64,000 nucleotides of DNA from Thermoflavifilum thermophilum (lineage in GTDB: Bacteria > Bacteroidota > Bacteroidia > Chitinophagales > Chitinophagaceae). Position numbers and translations under genes: made by a program. The notes below the pieces were generated by a model that worked only from the letters and a program-made list of their open reading frames with translations, had not been told where the DNA came from and searched no databases. This document shows, piece after piece, positions 17,936 to 27,249 of the stretch (positions within the stretch are counted from its first letter, which is position 1; each line of letters opens with the position of its first letter). The DNA is taken from contig NZ_FPCJ01000001.1 of assembly GCF_900116565.1 (NCBI RefSeq), positions 124,001 to 188,000 on the forward strand. Reading direction: 5' to 3'.

Positions 17936-19588
17936 TCATTGTCCATTTCCTTTTAAAGCTTGTAAAACAGCAGAGAAAGCTGGTTTTTTCTTAAAGTTCA
18001 CATCAAATAATAGTGGGAAATCATTACCATTATTATACAGCCAGCTATCAGCATCATGTACACCCCAAACAGTAATACCATATTGCTGGTTCTTGGGTAC
18101 ATTTTTTAAATATGACTGTATGACATATTGATATTCTGCAGCTTGATACGCAAAAAATTCATCAAGCGGAGTGGCTGCAATATTCGGTTTAGCATAAGGA
18201 TTGATTTTTACATCTAATTCCGAGATTCTAATTTTCAAACCTGTTGATGCAAGTTGTTGGAACATGTTATCAATTGCAGCTGGTGGTGTATTCCATGAAA
18301 TATGCATTTGCGTTCCAATTCCATCAATAGGAACTCCCAGACTTTTCAGCTTATTTACATATGCAATTAGTGAATCGAGTTTAGCAGTATTTGTTTCCAA
18401 CCCATAGTCATTTATAAACAATAATGCCTTGGGGTCAGCGGCTCTTGCATATTGAAATGCTTTGATAGCAAGTGAATCACCAAGATAGTTTGACCAAACA
18501 AAGAAATACGGATTGCTATTGCTATTTGGCGTATTGGTATTGTTGCGGATTTGTCCATTATCGGCAAACAACTCATTCACTACATCCCATGCCACTACTT
18601 TTCCGGCATAATGTCCGACTACTGCGGTAATGTAATTCTTCATAACAGAATCAAGTCGATGAGCAATTGCGGTTGGTGTTGCATTTTGCTGAGCTAAGGT
18701 TTGATCAATTACAGAAACGTCATCAATATATGTGGTTCCGTTTGGGCTTGCTCCCATATCGAAAGTAATCATGCCATTACCCGTGCTTGCAGCTGTAAAT
18801 GAAAAGGTTTTCAACGTCCATGTAGATGGAGTAGGTTGATTACCCGAATACGATACAGATCCATTGGGAGATCTGCCTTCCACCTGATACTGCGATCCAC
18901 CCACGGGCGACATAATCCAGAAAGAAACCAGATATACATGGCCTTGCACAACAGGGAAAGAAGGGCTGGCAACTTGGAGTCTCCAATTATCTGAGGCACC
19001 AGCTGTTACATTTACTGCAAGAGAATAGGATCCTCCATGTACATTAGCCCCACCGGTTCCTTGAGAGAAATTACCATTTTGTTGATTGTAATAAGCCCAG
19101 CCTGTTGGTGTGGAGCCATTCCAGGATTCAAATCCACCGTTACTTAATAAATTAGATACTCCACCCCCACTGCCTCCAACAATACTGTTGAGATAAGTGG
19201 CATTTTGTTGCTGATACCAGATTAAAGTATGCCCAAATACTTGTAAACCTGCGTTAGATACTGCATTTAAAAATGCATCAGCCTGTGTGAAATTTACACT
19301 CCCATCGTTTTGTAATAAGTATTGTCCTTTCATCTCATTTTCGAAAGTAACTTGATCACAGTTTGCTTTCACAACAGACGCATAGGTAGCATTACTTGTA
19401 AAGTCATTGTAATCAACAGCCATCCCAAAATGAATACCGGCCATTGTGGCCGCATCTTTGAGGTTGCCTGATGTATCTGAAAAATTCCCGAGATTTAAGA
19501 TATGTATCTGATCTTTTTTACAAGATGGAAACAAAGCTCCTATCATAAATAGTGAAAATATCATCGGGATAAAAGGTATCTTTTTCAT
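17936..19588 (-). CDS. GH10 endo-xylanase lipoprotein with carbohydrate-binding module inserted in the barrel
   Basis: A 550-residue surface xylanase. The start at 19586-19588 gives MKKIPFIPMIFSLFMIG...FPSC, a lipoprotein signal with Cys near residue 23. The GH10 domain is split: the first part (AGIHFGMAVDYND, QVFGHTLIWYQQQN) ends near residue 155, then a ~150-residue beta-sandwich module of the CBM4/9/22 kind (LSNGGFESWNGSTPTGWAYY ... TTYIDDVSVID) is inserted, and the barrel resumes with KVVAWDVVNELF (acid/base) and LKIRISELDVKINP (nucleophile). Such inserted modules are known in GH10 enzymes of gut Bacteroidota and Prevotella. It starts 35 bases after susD, so it is probably the surface enzyme that feeds SusCD. 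Confidence 0.93.
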   Translation of the reverse strand: MKKIPFIPMIFSLFMIGALFPSCKKDQIHILNLGNFSDTSGNLKDAATMAGIHFGMAVDYNDFTSNATYASVVKANCDQVTFENEMKGQYLLQNDGSVNFTQADAFLNAVSNAGLQVFGHTLIWYQQQNATYLNSIVGGSGGGVSNLLSNGGFESWNGSTPTGWAYYNQQNGNFSQGTGGANVHGGSYSLAVNVTAGASDNWRLQVASPSFPVVQGHVYLVSFWIMSPVGGSQYQVEGRSPNGSVSYSGNQPTPSTWTLKTFSFTAASTGNGMITFDMGASPNGTTYIDDVSVIDQTLAQQNATPTAIAHRLDSVMKNYITAVVGHYAGKVVAWDVVNELFADNGQIRNNTNTPNSNSNPYFFVWSNYLGDSLAIKAFQYARAADPKALLFINDYGLETNTAKLDSLIAYVNKLKSLGVPIDGIGTQMHISWNTPPAAIDNMFQQLASTGLKIRISELDVKINPYAKPNIAATPLDEFFAYQAAEYQYVIQSYLKNVPKNQQYGITVWGVHDADSWLYNNGNDFPLLFDVNFKKKPAFSAVLQALKGNGQ

Positions 19589-19623
19589 GGCAAATTGTTT
19601 TATATAAAACCATACATTCATGA

Positions 19624-21495
19624 TTACCATCCAGGGTTTTGATATTTTTTAATTTCAGAGGGTGGAATTGCAGAAGATGCATCTAATTGAGATTGTGGGA
19701 TGGGTCTTAGCACCATGTAAGGCTTGATATTCGCACCATCTGGATTAAAAGCAGGGATTCTTTTTAGCAATTCATTCATGCCATTTTCATCATGTCGGCG
19801 AGCCAGATCAGACCAGCGCTTGCTCTCTCCACAGAGTTCCCGTGCGCGTTCATCGAGAATGAAATCTTCATTTACCTGAGCGGGTGTAATCATCATAGAT
19901 GCCTGACGGGCTGCCAGTACAGCGGGCGACAAACCCGGACGATAAGCTGCCCTCACGCGCAACACATTCAACAGATTGGCAGCTGTGTTTTTATCACCCA
20001 TCTGATAAGCTGCCTCGGCTGCCAGCAGGTAAGTTTCAGAAAGTTTGATGATGGGGAAAGGTCGAGTACTGGGGAAATTGGCATTGGTTTTATTAAGATC
20101 ATCATATTTCTTCAATGCCGGGTATATATTATATTTCAGTGTTCCTCCAATGACATAAAAAGCAGCCGGTGAAATCAACGTCCATGGCTTCCCGGACACA
20201 CTGTTATTATATGCTGTATAAGCACTCCCGTCATGGTTGTCAATAAAACGGCCTGTTGCCAGAGAGTCATTAAAGGCTTGTATGCTTTTAGCCAACATAA
20301 AAGCCGTATCTCCTGCAATCGTTCCAGGAGAAGTAGTACTGGAATTGGTAGCCAACCACATCATACGGAAAGAATTATCAAAACGACTGTCATTCACTTT
20401 ATCGGCAAATAAAGTATTGAAGAGCCAAGCTGTGGGGCAGAAACGCCGAATAGGCCTACCGTAAATAATACTTCGTGTATTGGCTAATTTAGTACCATTA
20501 CCAGTAATTCCATTACAAGGGATACTGGTGTAGTCTGGCTGAAAATCATTGCAAGCATCTGAACCAGCGGTTCCGCCAATACCAGACGGATTGGAAACAT
20601 TATCAGCCGTATAATTACCAGGAACTCTTTCTGCTGCAAAAATAATTTCGGGGTTATAATCATTTCCTGGGGCATTTACTTGTCCAAAATCTTGTAATAA
20701 TGAAGTGCCAAACCGACTTGTATCATTAATTACGGTCATGGCAGCATTAAATGCGTTTTGAAAATCATTTGGCTGCTTTAGAGAGTCATTAAATCCACGC
20801 AACAAATATACCTCTGCAAGTTTCGTATATGCTGCTGCTTTATCGGGATAAAATGCACTTGCTGGCCTGCGATCAGGCAAATTTTGCGCGGCGTATGTAA
20901 AATCGTCAATCATACCTTGATAATCGGCCCTCAGCACACTGTCTTGTGGTAAACGATTAAATCCCTGGAATGGATTTTGATTGAATTTGAATGGACCTGA
21001 ACCTAAATCAATCGGTACTGCGCCAAATTGTTTGACAAGTAGCAAATAATATAAACCACGTAAGAACCTCGCCTGTGCAATAATGCTAGTTACAGTATTT
21101 TGATCTAATCCAGTTTTTGGCGCCCATTCAATAATCCCATTTGCCATGTTGATATTCGGATAAATCCGGTTCCAGGGAGTAAGAATTGCACCATTGGTTG
21201 CATCAAGTGTATAATCACCCAATGTGTGATCAGTGGCTCCAATACGTGGTTGGTCACCCATTGTAAACTCATCTGTTCCGTAAGTCTCAATAGCCACAGC
21301 ACCTTCTGGTCCAAATTGGTATTGTAAGCCTGTATATAGCGAATACAAGGCATTTTGAATACCTTCAGGTGTTTGCAAATACGCAACAGTAAACACCGTA
21401 TGTGGATGCTCTTCTAATTTTTTGCTGCACCCGGAAAACAGGATGAGCAAGCCCATCAACAGGCTGCATGCAGGAATGAAATATCTTGATTTCAT
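19624..21495 (-). CDS. SusD/RagB-family outer-membrane glycan-binding lipoprotein (xylan locus)
   Basis: A 623-residue SusD-like protein that caps the SusC channel and binds xylo-oligosaccharides at the cell surface. The start at 21493-21495 (MKSRYFIPACSLLMGLLILF) leads to a lipobox FSGCSKK. The N-terminal LEEHPHTVFTVAYLQTPEGI and the TPR-like helices with ARFLRGLYYLLLVKQFGAVP are typical, as are the C-terminal FPIIKLSETYLLAAEAAYQM and DERARELCGESKRWSDLARR segments. It begins 20 bases after the SusC stop. Ligand specificity is inferred only from the adjacent GH10 genes. Confidence 0.95.
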   Translation of the reverse strand: MKSRYFIPACSLLMGLLILFSGCSKKLEEHPHTVFTVAYLQTPEGIQNALYSLYTGLQYQFGPEGAVAIETYGTDEFTMGDQPRIGATDHTLGDYTLDATNGAILTPWNRIYPNINMANGIIEWAPKTGLDQNTVTSIIAQARFLRGLYYLLLVKQFGAVPIDLGSGPFKFNQNPFQGFNRLPQDSVLRADYQGMIDDFTYAAQNLPDRRPASAFYPDKAAAYTKLAEVYLLRGFNDSLKQPNDFQNAFNAAMTVINDTSRFGTSLLQDFGQVNAPGNDYNPEIIFAAERVPGNYTADNVSNPSGIGGTAGSDACNDFQPDYTSIPCNGITGNGTKLANTRSIIYGRPIRRFCPTAWLFNTLFADKVNDSRFDNSFRMMWLATNSSTTSPGTIAGDTAFMLAKSIQAFNDSLATGRFIDNHDGSAYTAYNNSVSGKPWTLISPAAFYVIGGTLKYNIYPALKKYDDLNKTNANFPSTRPFPIIKLSETYLLAAEAAYQMGDKNTAANLLNVLRVRAAYRPGLSPAVLAARQASMMITPAQVNEDFILDERARELCGESKRWSDLARRHDENGMNELLKRIPAFNPDGANIKPYMVLRPIPQSQLDASSAIPPSEIKKYQNPGW

Positions 21496-21515
21496 GGTCA
21501 TACACATTTAAAGAA

Positions 21516-24500
21516 TTAAAAATTCAGATTCATACCCAGCATATAAGAACGGGTGGGCGGAACAGTTGCATTGATAGTAAGTGCACTGTTATCGCCTGCA
21601 GTACGAATATTTCCTGGATTGGATACACCTCCATTACCATAGGTAGTACCAGCAGGATCAATCCCGGTTTGCTTATAGTATGGAGAGAATAAGATGGCAA
21701 CGTTGTCCATCGATACATACAATCGCAAACTACGAATGTTGAACCGGTTGAGGAAAGTATGGCTAAAAGTATATCCAAGATTGATACTCTTTAACTTCAC
21801 ATAAGTAGCATCATAATAACCCAACGTGGTCCAGGCACTATTAACTGGACTCCATTGCGTAGTAGGTTCCGGGAACCAATTGGTGGGATTGGTGGGCGTC
21901 CAGTAGTCAACTTTAATCCCATTTCTTCGTCCATCCAGATTAACTAAATAATCAGCAAGCGATTGATGAATCTGGCTAATCAATAATCCTCCAAATCTTG
22001 CATATACAAAGAAGGATAGATCAAAACCCTTATAAGTAAATGTGTTGGTCATGCCACCTTGCAATTTGGCATCCTGATTACCAATAATAGTCCGATCATT
22101 ATTCTGATCAATTACTCCATCATGATTCAAATCAGCCAAACGAATCTGGCCGGGAACTGAACCATACTGTGCGGCTTCATGTGCCTGATTCAATTGCCAG
22201 ATACCAATCTTTTTGTAATCGTAAATCGAAGTCATGGAATAACCGGGAAACAGCTGGTTGGCAATATCTCTGGTAAAGCCAGAACCCAGCGACAATAATT
22301 TGTTTCGGTTGAAAAACAGATTCAAATCTGTGGTCCAGTTGAATCCATTCCCGGGCGAATGAATATTTTGTGTGCTGATGTTCCATTCCATACCCCAGTT
22401 TTGCATGGTTCCAATATTGGTAGTATATGCACCTGGAACACCAGAAGTAACAGGTAAACTCACAGAATAAAGAATATTGTAAGTATGTTCATGATAATAT
22501 TCCAATGATCCATTGATTCGTCCATTCAGAAAACTGTAATCCAATCCAATATTCAATTGCTTGGTGTACTCCCAGTTCAGGTTAGGATTCGGCAAGGTCA
22601 CTACATTGTATCCTTTTACGATAGTAGGACCAAAATTGTAGTAGCCACTCTGGCTGACTAATCCAAGCGATTGATATGGATTGATGGCCTGATTAGATGT
22701 TTGCCCATATGTAGCTCTTAATTTCAATTGATCTATAAATCTCAGATCTTTCATAAAGGATTCGTTCATGATATTCCATCCCAATCCAACTGCCGTATAG
22801 GCATGCCACTTATGGCCTGGTGCTAAACGTGATGATCCATCAACCCGTTCTGTGATTGTTAATAAATATTTATCAGCATAGCTATAATTCAATCTTGCCA
22901 TGTATGATATCAATGCCCAGGAAACCTCACCACCTCCTAATACGGGATAAGGTGTGGGATTTGAAAGATTCAGATTGTAGAACTGTACAAAATCAGAAGT
23001 AATAGAATCTTTTTGCACAGATGTATTATGGCTATGATACTCCTGAATACTGTATAGGCCAGTGAAATTGAAGGTATGCTGGTGGAAAGTTTTATTGATA
23101 TTTAATAAGTTTTCTGCGGTATATCCATATTCCGAAGAGTTATTCACATAAGCTGTATTTCCTTGTCCGGGCCGGAAATAATCAGGATTATTCAATTGAT
23201 CAGCTCCCTGAAATTGATCATCTTCTTCCTGATCATAGTTCAAACCTAAATTAAACCGATAATTCAACCAGGGCGTAAAATCATACTGTGCAAATAAACT
23301 ATTGAAAGTACGCAACCTTCGCTGCTGGTCAACCCAGTTCTGATTGTATTTTAGATATAAGGGATTATAATAGAAATCCTTATCGATTGTATTCCCGGAA
23401 GGTTCCCTCAAAATATTTCCGCTGCTATCATAAGCTGGCATTAAAGGGCTGAGTGCAAGTATGGGATACATGGCGCCACCAGCCACAAATTGAGCCCCTT
23501 TTCTGAGACCCAATGCATTCAGCGAGCTCAATCCAATATGTAGCTTTTTACCGATTTTGGAATTCACGGTAGCATGTATAGAATAACGGGTGAAACTCAC
23601 TCCGGGAATTAAAGTGGTTTCATTATAATATCCGGCTCCGTATGCATAAGTAGTTCCATTTCCACCACCCGAGATAGTAAGATCGTGATTGGTTTTATGG
23701 CTGGTTTGGTAAATGAGTTTTTGCCAGTTGGTTTCCTTGCCCGCGGCCAACATCTGCAGTTCCTGGGGCATGAACCCTCCTGTCCAGGGTGAAATATTTC
23801 GTAACGCTGCATACTCCTGTCCGTTGAATACCGGATAGTAAAATTCAGGCTTGCCAATACCATAATATCCATCATAGGAAATACGTGCAGGCCCTTCTTG
23901 TCCTTTTCTTGTTGTGACCAGGATCACACCATTTGACGCACGTGAACCATAAATTGCGGTTGCTGATGCATCTTTCAATACACTGATGGATTCAATATTG
24001 TTGATATCAATATCATTTAAATTTCCATCATACGGAATACCATCAACAACAATCAATGGGCTATTTGATCCGCTGATAGATTTGATACCTCTCACTCTGA
24101 TTTGCGCACCCGAACCAGGGATAGTGCCCACAGTTTCTACTTGTAAACCGGCTGCTTTGCCTTGTAAAGCTTGTTGAATATTGGCTGCAGGCGCTACAGT
24201 TAAAGCATCACTGCTGATTGTTGCAATAGCTCCGGTTACATCAGATTTCCTTTGCGTTCCATATCCAATCACAACGAGTTGAGCAAGCTGGCTGGCAGTT
24301 GCATGGAGCTCAATGCGCAGGTTCTGATTTTGATTTCCCAGTTGAATGGTTTGTGTTTGATATCCAATAAATGAAACCTCCAGCACAGCACCTTCCGGAG
24401 CATCGAGCGTAAATCGTCCATTGTTATCCGTAATCACACCTGCATTGGTTCCTCTTACCCGGATGCTTACGCCTCCGAGAGGATTGCCATTTTCATCTAC

Positions 24501-24686
24501 AACCTGCCCGGTTACACGAATTTGCTGTGATTGATAAGTAATGGTAGCGTACACATGTGCGTAGGTTGCATGAGGCACAACAATATTGCATGTCAGAATA
24601 AGCGTAGTAATGTAAACATATTTCATGTAGTGGAAATAAGGCGTACGTGGAAGCTGTACATCCTTACTCGTAAACCAAATTTTCAT
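21516..24686 (-). CDS. SusC-family TonB-dependent outer-membrane transporter (xylan locus)
   Basis: A 1056-residue TonB-dependent channel for oligosaccharide import. The protein has a signal segment (MKYVYITTLILTCNIVVPHA from Met21; Met1 at 24684-24686 is also possible), then a carboxypeptidase-like domain (VTGQVVDENGNPLGGVSIRV), a TonB box region, and the SusC plug with VVIGYGTQRKSDVTGAI and VDGIPYDGNLNDIDINNIES. The C-terminus forms the 22-strand barrel and ends in an aromatic residue (GMNLNF). It has no STN domain, in contrast to the second SusC in this window, so it should not signal through a FecR/sigma relay. The neighbouring LacI regulator is the better candidate for control. Confidence 0.95.
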   Translation of the reverse strand: MKIWFTSKDVQLPRTPYFHYMKYVYITTLILTCNIVVPHATYAHVYATITYQSQQIRVTGQVVDENGNPLGGVSIRVRGTNAGVITDNNGRFTLDAPEGAVLEVSFIGYQTQTIQLGNQNQNLRIELHATASQLAQLVVIGYGTQRKSDVTGAIATISSDALTVAPAANIQQALQGKAAGLQVETVGTIPGSGAQIRVRGIKSISGSNSPLIVVDGIPYDGNLNDIDINNIESISVLKDASATAIYGSRASNGVILVTTRKGQEGPARISYDGYYGIGKPEFYYPVFNGQEYAALRNISPWTGGFMPQELQMLAAGKETNWQKLIYQTSHKTNHDLTISGGGNGTTYAYGAGYYNETTLIPGVSFTRYSIHATVNSKIGKKLHIGLSSLNALGLRKGAQFVAGGAMYPILALSPLMPAYDSSGNILREPSGNTIDKDFYYNPLYLKYNQNWVDQQRRLRTFNSLFAQYDFTPWLNYRFNLGLNYDQEEDDQFQGADQLNNPDYFRPGQGNTAYVNNSSEYGYTAENLLNINKTFHQHTFNFTGLYSIQEYHSHNTSVQKDSITSDFVQFYNLNLSNPTPYPVLGGGEVSWALISYMARLNYSYADKYLLTITERVDGSSRLAPGHKWHAYTAVGLGWNIMNESFMKDLRFIDQLKLRATYGQTSNQAINPYQSLGLVSQSGYYNFGPTIVKGYNVVTLPNPNLNWEYTKQLNIGLDYSFLNGRINGSLEYYHEHTYNILYSVSLPVTSGVPGAYTTNIGTMQNWGMEWNISTQNIHSPGNGFNWTTDLNLFFNRNKLLSLGSGFTRDIANQLFPGYSMTSIYDYKKIGIWQLNQAHEAAQYGSVPGQIRLADLNHDGVIDQNNDRTIIGNQDAKLQGGMTNTFTYKGFDLSFFVYARFGGLLISQIHQSLADYLVNLDGRRNGIKVDYWTPTNPTNWFPEPTTQWSPVNSAWTTLGYYDATYVKLKSINLGYTFSHTFLNRFNIRSLRLYVSMDNVAILFSPYYKQTGIDPAGTTYGNGGVSNPGNIRTAGDNSALTINATVPPTRSYMLGMNLNF

Positions 24687-24758
24687 AATTTTACAATTGA
24701 AGGTTTAACAATCAAAACCTGTAGCACGGCCGGCTGGCCGTTGTTACAAAAGTTCATC

Positions 24759-24795
24759 CAACGGGAGTGTGGCGGCATTCCCGTTGCTTTTTTTA
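24759..24795 (+). terminator. Stem-loop with T-run between GH3 and susC, plus-strand orientation
   Basis: CAACGGGA (24759-24766) pairs with TCCCGTTG (24779-24786) around a 12-base loop, and a T-run follows on the plus strand. Both flanking genes are on the minus strand, where the hairpin has no T-run after it, so it would stop plus-strand (antisense) transcription or act as an mRNA-stabilising structure ahead of susC. A smaller GC-rich inverted repeat (CGGCC/GGCCG) lies just to its left. Confidence 0.45.
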
Positions 24796-24835
24796 TTAAC
24801 TGGTATCATGCCATATCCGATCTACCATAGTTTTT

Positions 24836-27028
24836 TTATTTTAACTCATAGGTAATGCTTACTGGTCTGGCCATGCCCAACTGCTGGCTGCGCGCATCCG
24901 GCAAGGATTCACCAATATTGATTTCATATATCCCCTTGAGCCAAACTTTCCTGCCTTGCGTATCAACTACCTGCAATGCTTGCAAGGGTAAATCAAAATT
25001 CACCAGTTCAGTTTGCCCGGACTGTAGTTGAATCCTGCGAAAGCCTCTTAGCATATAACGAGGTATCGGAAAGTCTTTTTTACCCTGTGGTGGGGTTACA
25101 TAGAGCTGTATCACATCAGCTGCTGCGCGTGAGCCCCTGTTGCTTACTTCCACGCTGATATGCAACACACTATCCTGCTGTTGCAACCGGCCGTGTGCAA
25201 ACTCAAATTTTCCATATGTCAATCCATATCCAAACGGGTACAAAGGTTCTGCCGTCATATAGCGATAGGTACGTCCCTGCATGCTGTAATCTTCAAATGG
25301 AGGAAGCTGGCTGTAAGACTTGGGAAAGGTGATAGGTAATTTCCCTGCAGGCGAAGTTTTACCAAAAATCACGCCTGCGACAGCATTTCCGCCTTCTTCG
25401 CCGGGATACCAGACCATCAGCACGGCATCAGCCAGGCTATCTACAGGAGCGAGATTAACAGGACTGCCACCCGTGATGATCGCTACAATGGGCTTGGAAT
25501 TATTGGCCCGAAGCTTCCGTAAAAAATCAATTTGATTAGCCGGCAGGTCGTATGTGGCTCTATCACCTCTATCAACTGATGCTATGGCATCGCCCTCTTC
25601 ACCTTCCAGCAAGCCCGACAGCCCCATTACCACAAAAGTCACATCTGCGCTGCGCGCTTCGCCGGTTGTCCAGTCGATCGGATTTGCATTGGGCCAGGCC
25701 AGCAGGCAACCGGGCTTGTACTGCAACTGACTGCCCGGAGCAATAGCACCCGCAATGCCTTCCAGGATGGTTACCATGTGCGGGTTCACACCATAATAGT
25801 TACCTATCAGCACGTCCAGATTGGTAGCGTTAGGGCCGGTGATGAAATATTTCGGCAAATCGTTGCGCAACGGCAATACCCCATTGTTTTTTAGCAATAC
25901 GATCGACTCTTCTGCCGCCCGGCGGGCCAGCTGCCGATGTGCTGTGCTGTTGATCACTGCGGGTGAAATGGCATTGTAAGGATTATAAGCAGGCGGATCA
26001 AATAAACCCAACTTAAACCTCGTGCGCAACAAAGGCACCAGGGCCGAGTCAATATCGGCTTCGGTAAGCAATCCCTGCCTGATAGCTTCGGGTAGTAAGG
26101 CATATTCATTGCCACAATCCAGATTTACTCCCCGCTTCACGGCAATAGCCGCTGCTGCCGCTTCGCTGTTTACATAATGATGCCCAGCATAAATATCGCC
26201 AATAGCCCCACAATCGGATACGATATGTCCCCGGAAGCCCCAGTTCTTCCGCAAAACCGTATCCAGCAGATAGGTATTGGCACAGCAGGGCTGGCCATTG
26301 GTGCTGTTGTAGGCACACATTACCGCTTCCACACCCGCTTTTACGGCTGCATGAAAGGCTGGCAGATAAGTATCATACAGGTCATGCAGGCTTGCCTGTG
26401 CATCGAACTGATGCCTCAATCCTTCGGGGCCGCTGTGCACCACATAATGTTTGGCACAGGCTGCGGTCTTCAGATAACGTGCATCATGGCCCTGCATGCC
26501 CCGGATAAATGCTGTGGCCATTCGGCTGGTCAGATACGGATCTTCCCCATAGGTCTCCTGTCCACGTCCCCAGCGCGGATCACGAAAGATATTGATGTTC
26601 GGCGTCCAGAACGTCAATCCACCGTATTGCTCATGCTTGCCTTTAGCGGCTGCCGCATTGAACATGGCCCGGGCTTCATCGGAAATGGCAGTGGCTATTT
26701 CATACTCCAGGCTGTCATCAAACGTTGCTGCCAAACCTATAGGCTCCGGAAATATGGTGGCCACTCCCGAACGGGCTACTCCGTGCAGGGCTTCACTCCA
26801 CCAGTTGTAAGCTGGAATATGCAATCGGGGAATGGCCGGACTGGCATTCTGCATTTGGGATACTTTCTCCTCCAACGTCATCCGATGCAACAAATCCGAT
26901 ATCCGCTGATCTAAAGGAAGAGAGGGATTCAAAAATGCAAGCGTGTCCTGTGCTGAAGCAGAGACATAGATGCCCAGACAAAACATCCACGTAATCCAGG
27001 TAGTGCGGAAATAAGGATTCTTAACCAT
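24836..27028 (-). CDS. GH3 beta-xylosidase/beta-glucosidase
   Basis: A 730-residue exported GH3 enzyme. A signal peptide ends at ASA-Q (about residue 26). The N-terminal barrel has RLHIPAYNWWSEALHGVARS, the KHYVVHSGPE region and the nucleophile Asp in GHIVSDCGAIGDIY near residue 275. The alpha/beta sandwich domain follows (EESIVLLKNNGVLPL, VMGLSGLLEGEEGD), and a fibronectin type III-like domain closes the protein (VIQLYVTPPQGKKDFPIP). The NWWSEALHGVAR motif is the one usually seen in the xylosidase-type GH3 clade, so beta-xylosidase is favoured, with glucosidase as the alternative. It lies upstream of susC and divergent from the LacI-type regulator, whose predicted operators overlap its promoter region. 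Confidence 0.9.
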   Translation of the reverse strand: MVKNPYFRTTWITWMFCLGIYVSASAQDTLAFLNPSLPLDQRISDLLHRMTLEEKVSQMQNASPAIPRLHIPAYNWWSEALHGVARSGVATIFPEPIGLAATFDDSLEYEIATAISDEARAMFNAAAAKGKHEQYGGLTFWTPNINIFRDPRWGRGQETYGEDPYLTSRMATAFIRGMQGHDARYLKTAACAKHYVVHSGPEGLRHQFDAQASLHDLYDTYLPAFHAAVKAGVEAVMCAYNSTNGQPCCANTYLLDTVLRKNWGFRGHIVSDCGAIGDIYAGHHYVNSEAAAAAIAVKRGVNLDCGNEYALLPEAIRQGLLTEADIDSALVPLLRTRFKLGLFDPPAYNPYNAISPAVINSTAHRQLARRAAEESIVLLKNNGVLPLRNDLPKYFITGPNATNLDVLIGNYYGVNPHMVTILEGIAGAIAPGSQLQYKPGCLLAWPNANPIDWTTGEARSADVTFVVMGLSGLLEGEEGDAIASVDRGDRATYDLPANQIDFLRKLRANNSKPIVAIITGGSPVNLAPVDSLADAVLMVWYPGEEGGNAVAGVIFGKTSPAGKLPITFPKSYSQLPPFEDYSMQGRTYRYMTAEPLYPFGYGLTYGKFEFAHGRLQQQDSVLHISVEVSNRGSRAAADVIQLYVTPPQGKKDFPIPRYMLRGFRRIQLQSGQTELVNFDLPLQALQVVDTQGRKVWLKGIYEINIGESLPDARSQQLGMARPVSITYELK

Positions 27029-27124
27029 ACAATGTATTTTTCGGGCAATTTACTTATACCTGTCTAGACCCAACCTCCACCCTCTTGTATTTCTCCTGTA
27101 AATGTAGAAACATTTTTCAAATTT

Positions 27125-27138
27125 TGAAACCGATTTCA
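27125..27138. promoter_or_regulatory. Predicted LacI-family operator 1
   Basis: TGAAACCGATTTCA is a near-perfect palindrome of the TGAAAnCGnTTTCA kind bound by LacI/GalR proteins. It lies between the divergent GH3 and LacI-type genes. Binding by the protein encoded at 27250 is inferred from position and consensus. Confidence 0.6.
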
Positions 27139-27182
27139 TAATTTTTTTCCAAAAATAAATTTTTAATTTAGTGCCGCAAAGG

Positions 27183-27196
27183 GAAAAACGATTTCA
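27183..27196. promoter_or_regulatory. Predicted LacI-family operator 2
   Basis: GAAAAACGATTTCA shares the right half (CGATTTCA) of operator 1, 58 bases away, with a weaker left half. It lies about 55 bases before the regulator gene and could serve autoregulation or looping with operator 1. Confidence 0.5.
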
Positions 27197-27249
27197 TTAA
27201 TCTGTGATGGTACGACCGATTTTTCAGCTTAACCTGTAAAACAGTTTCC

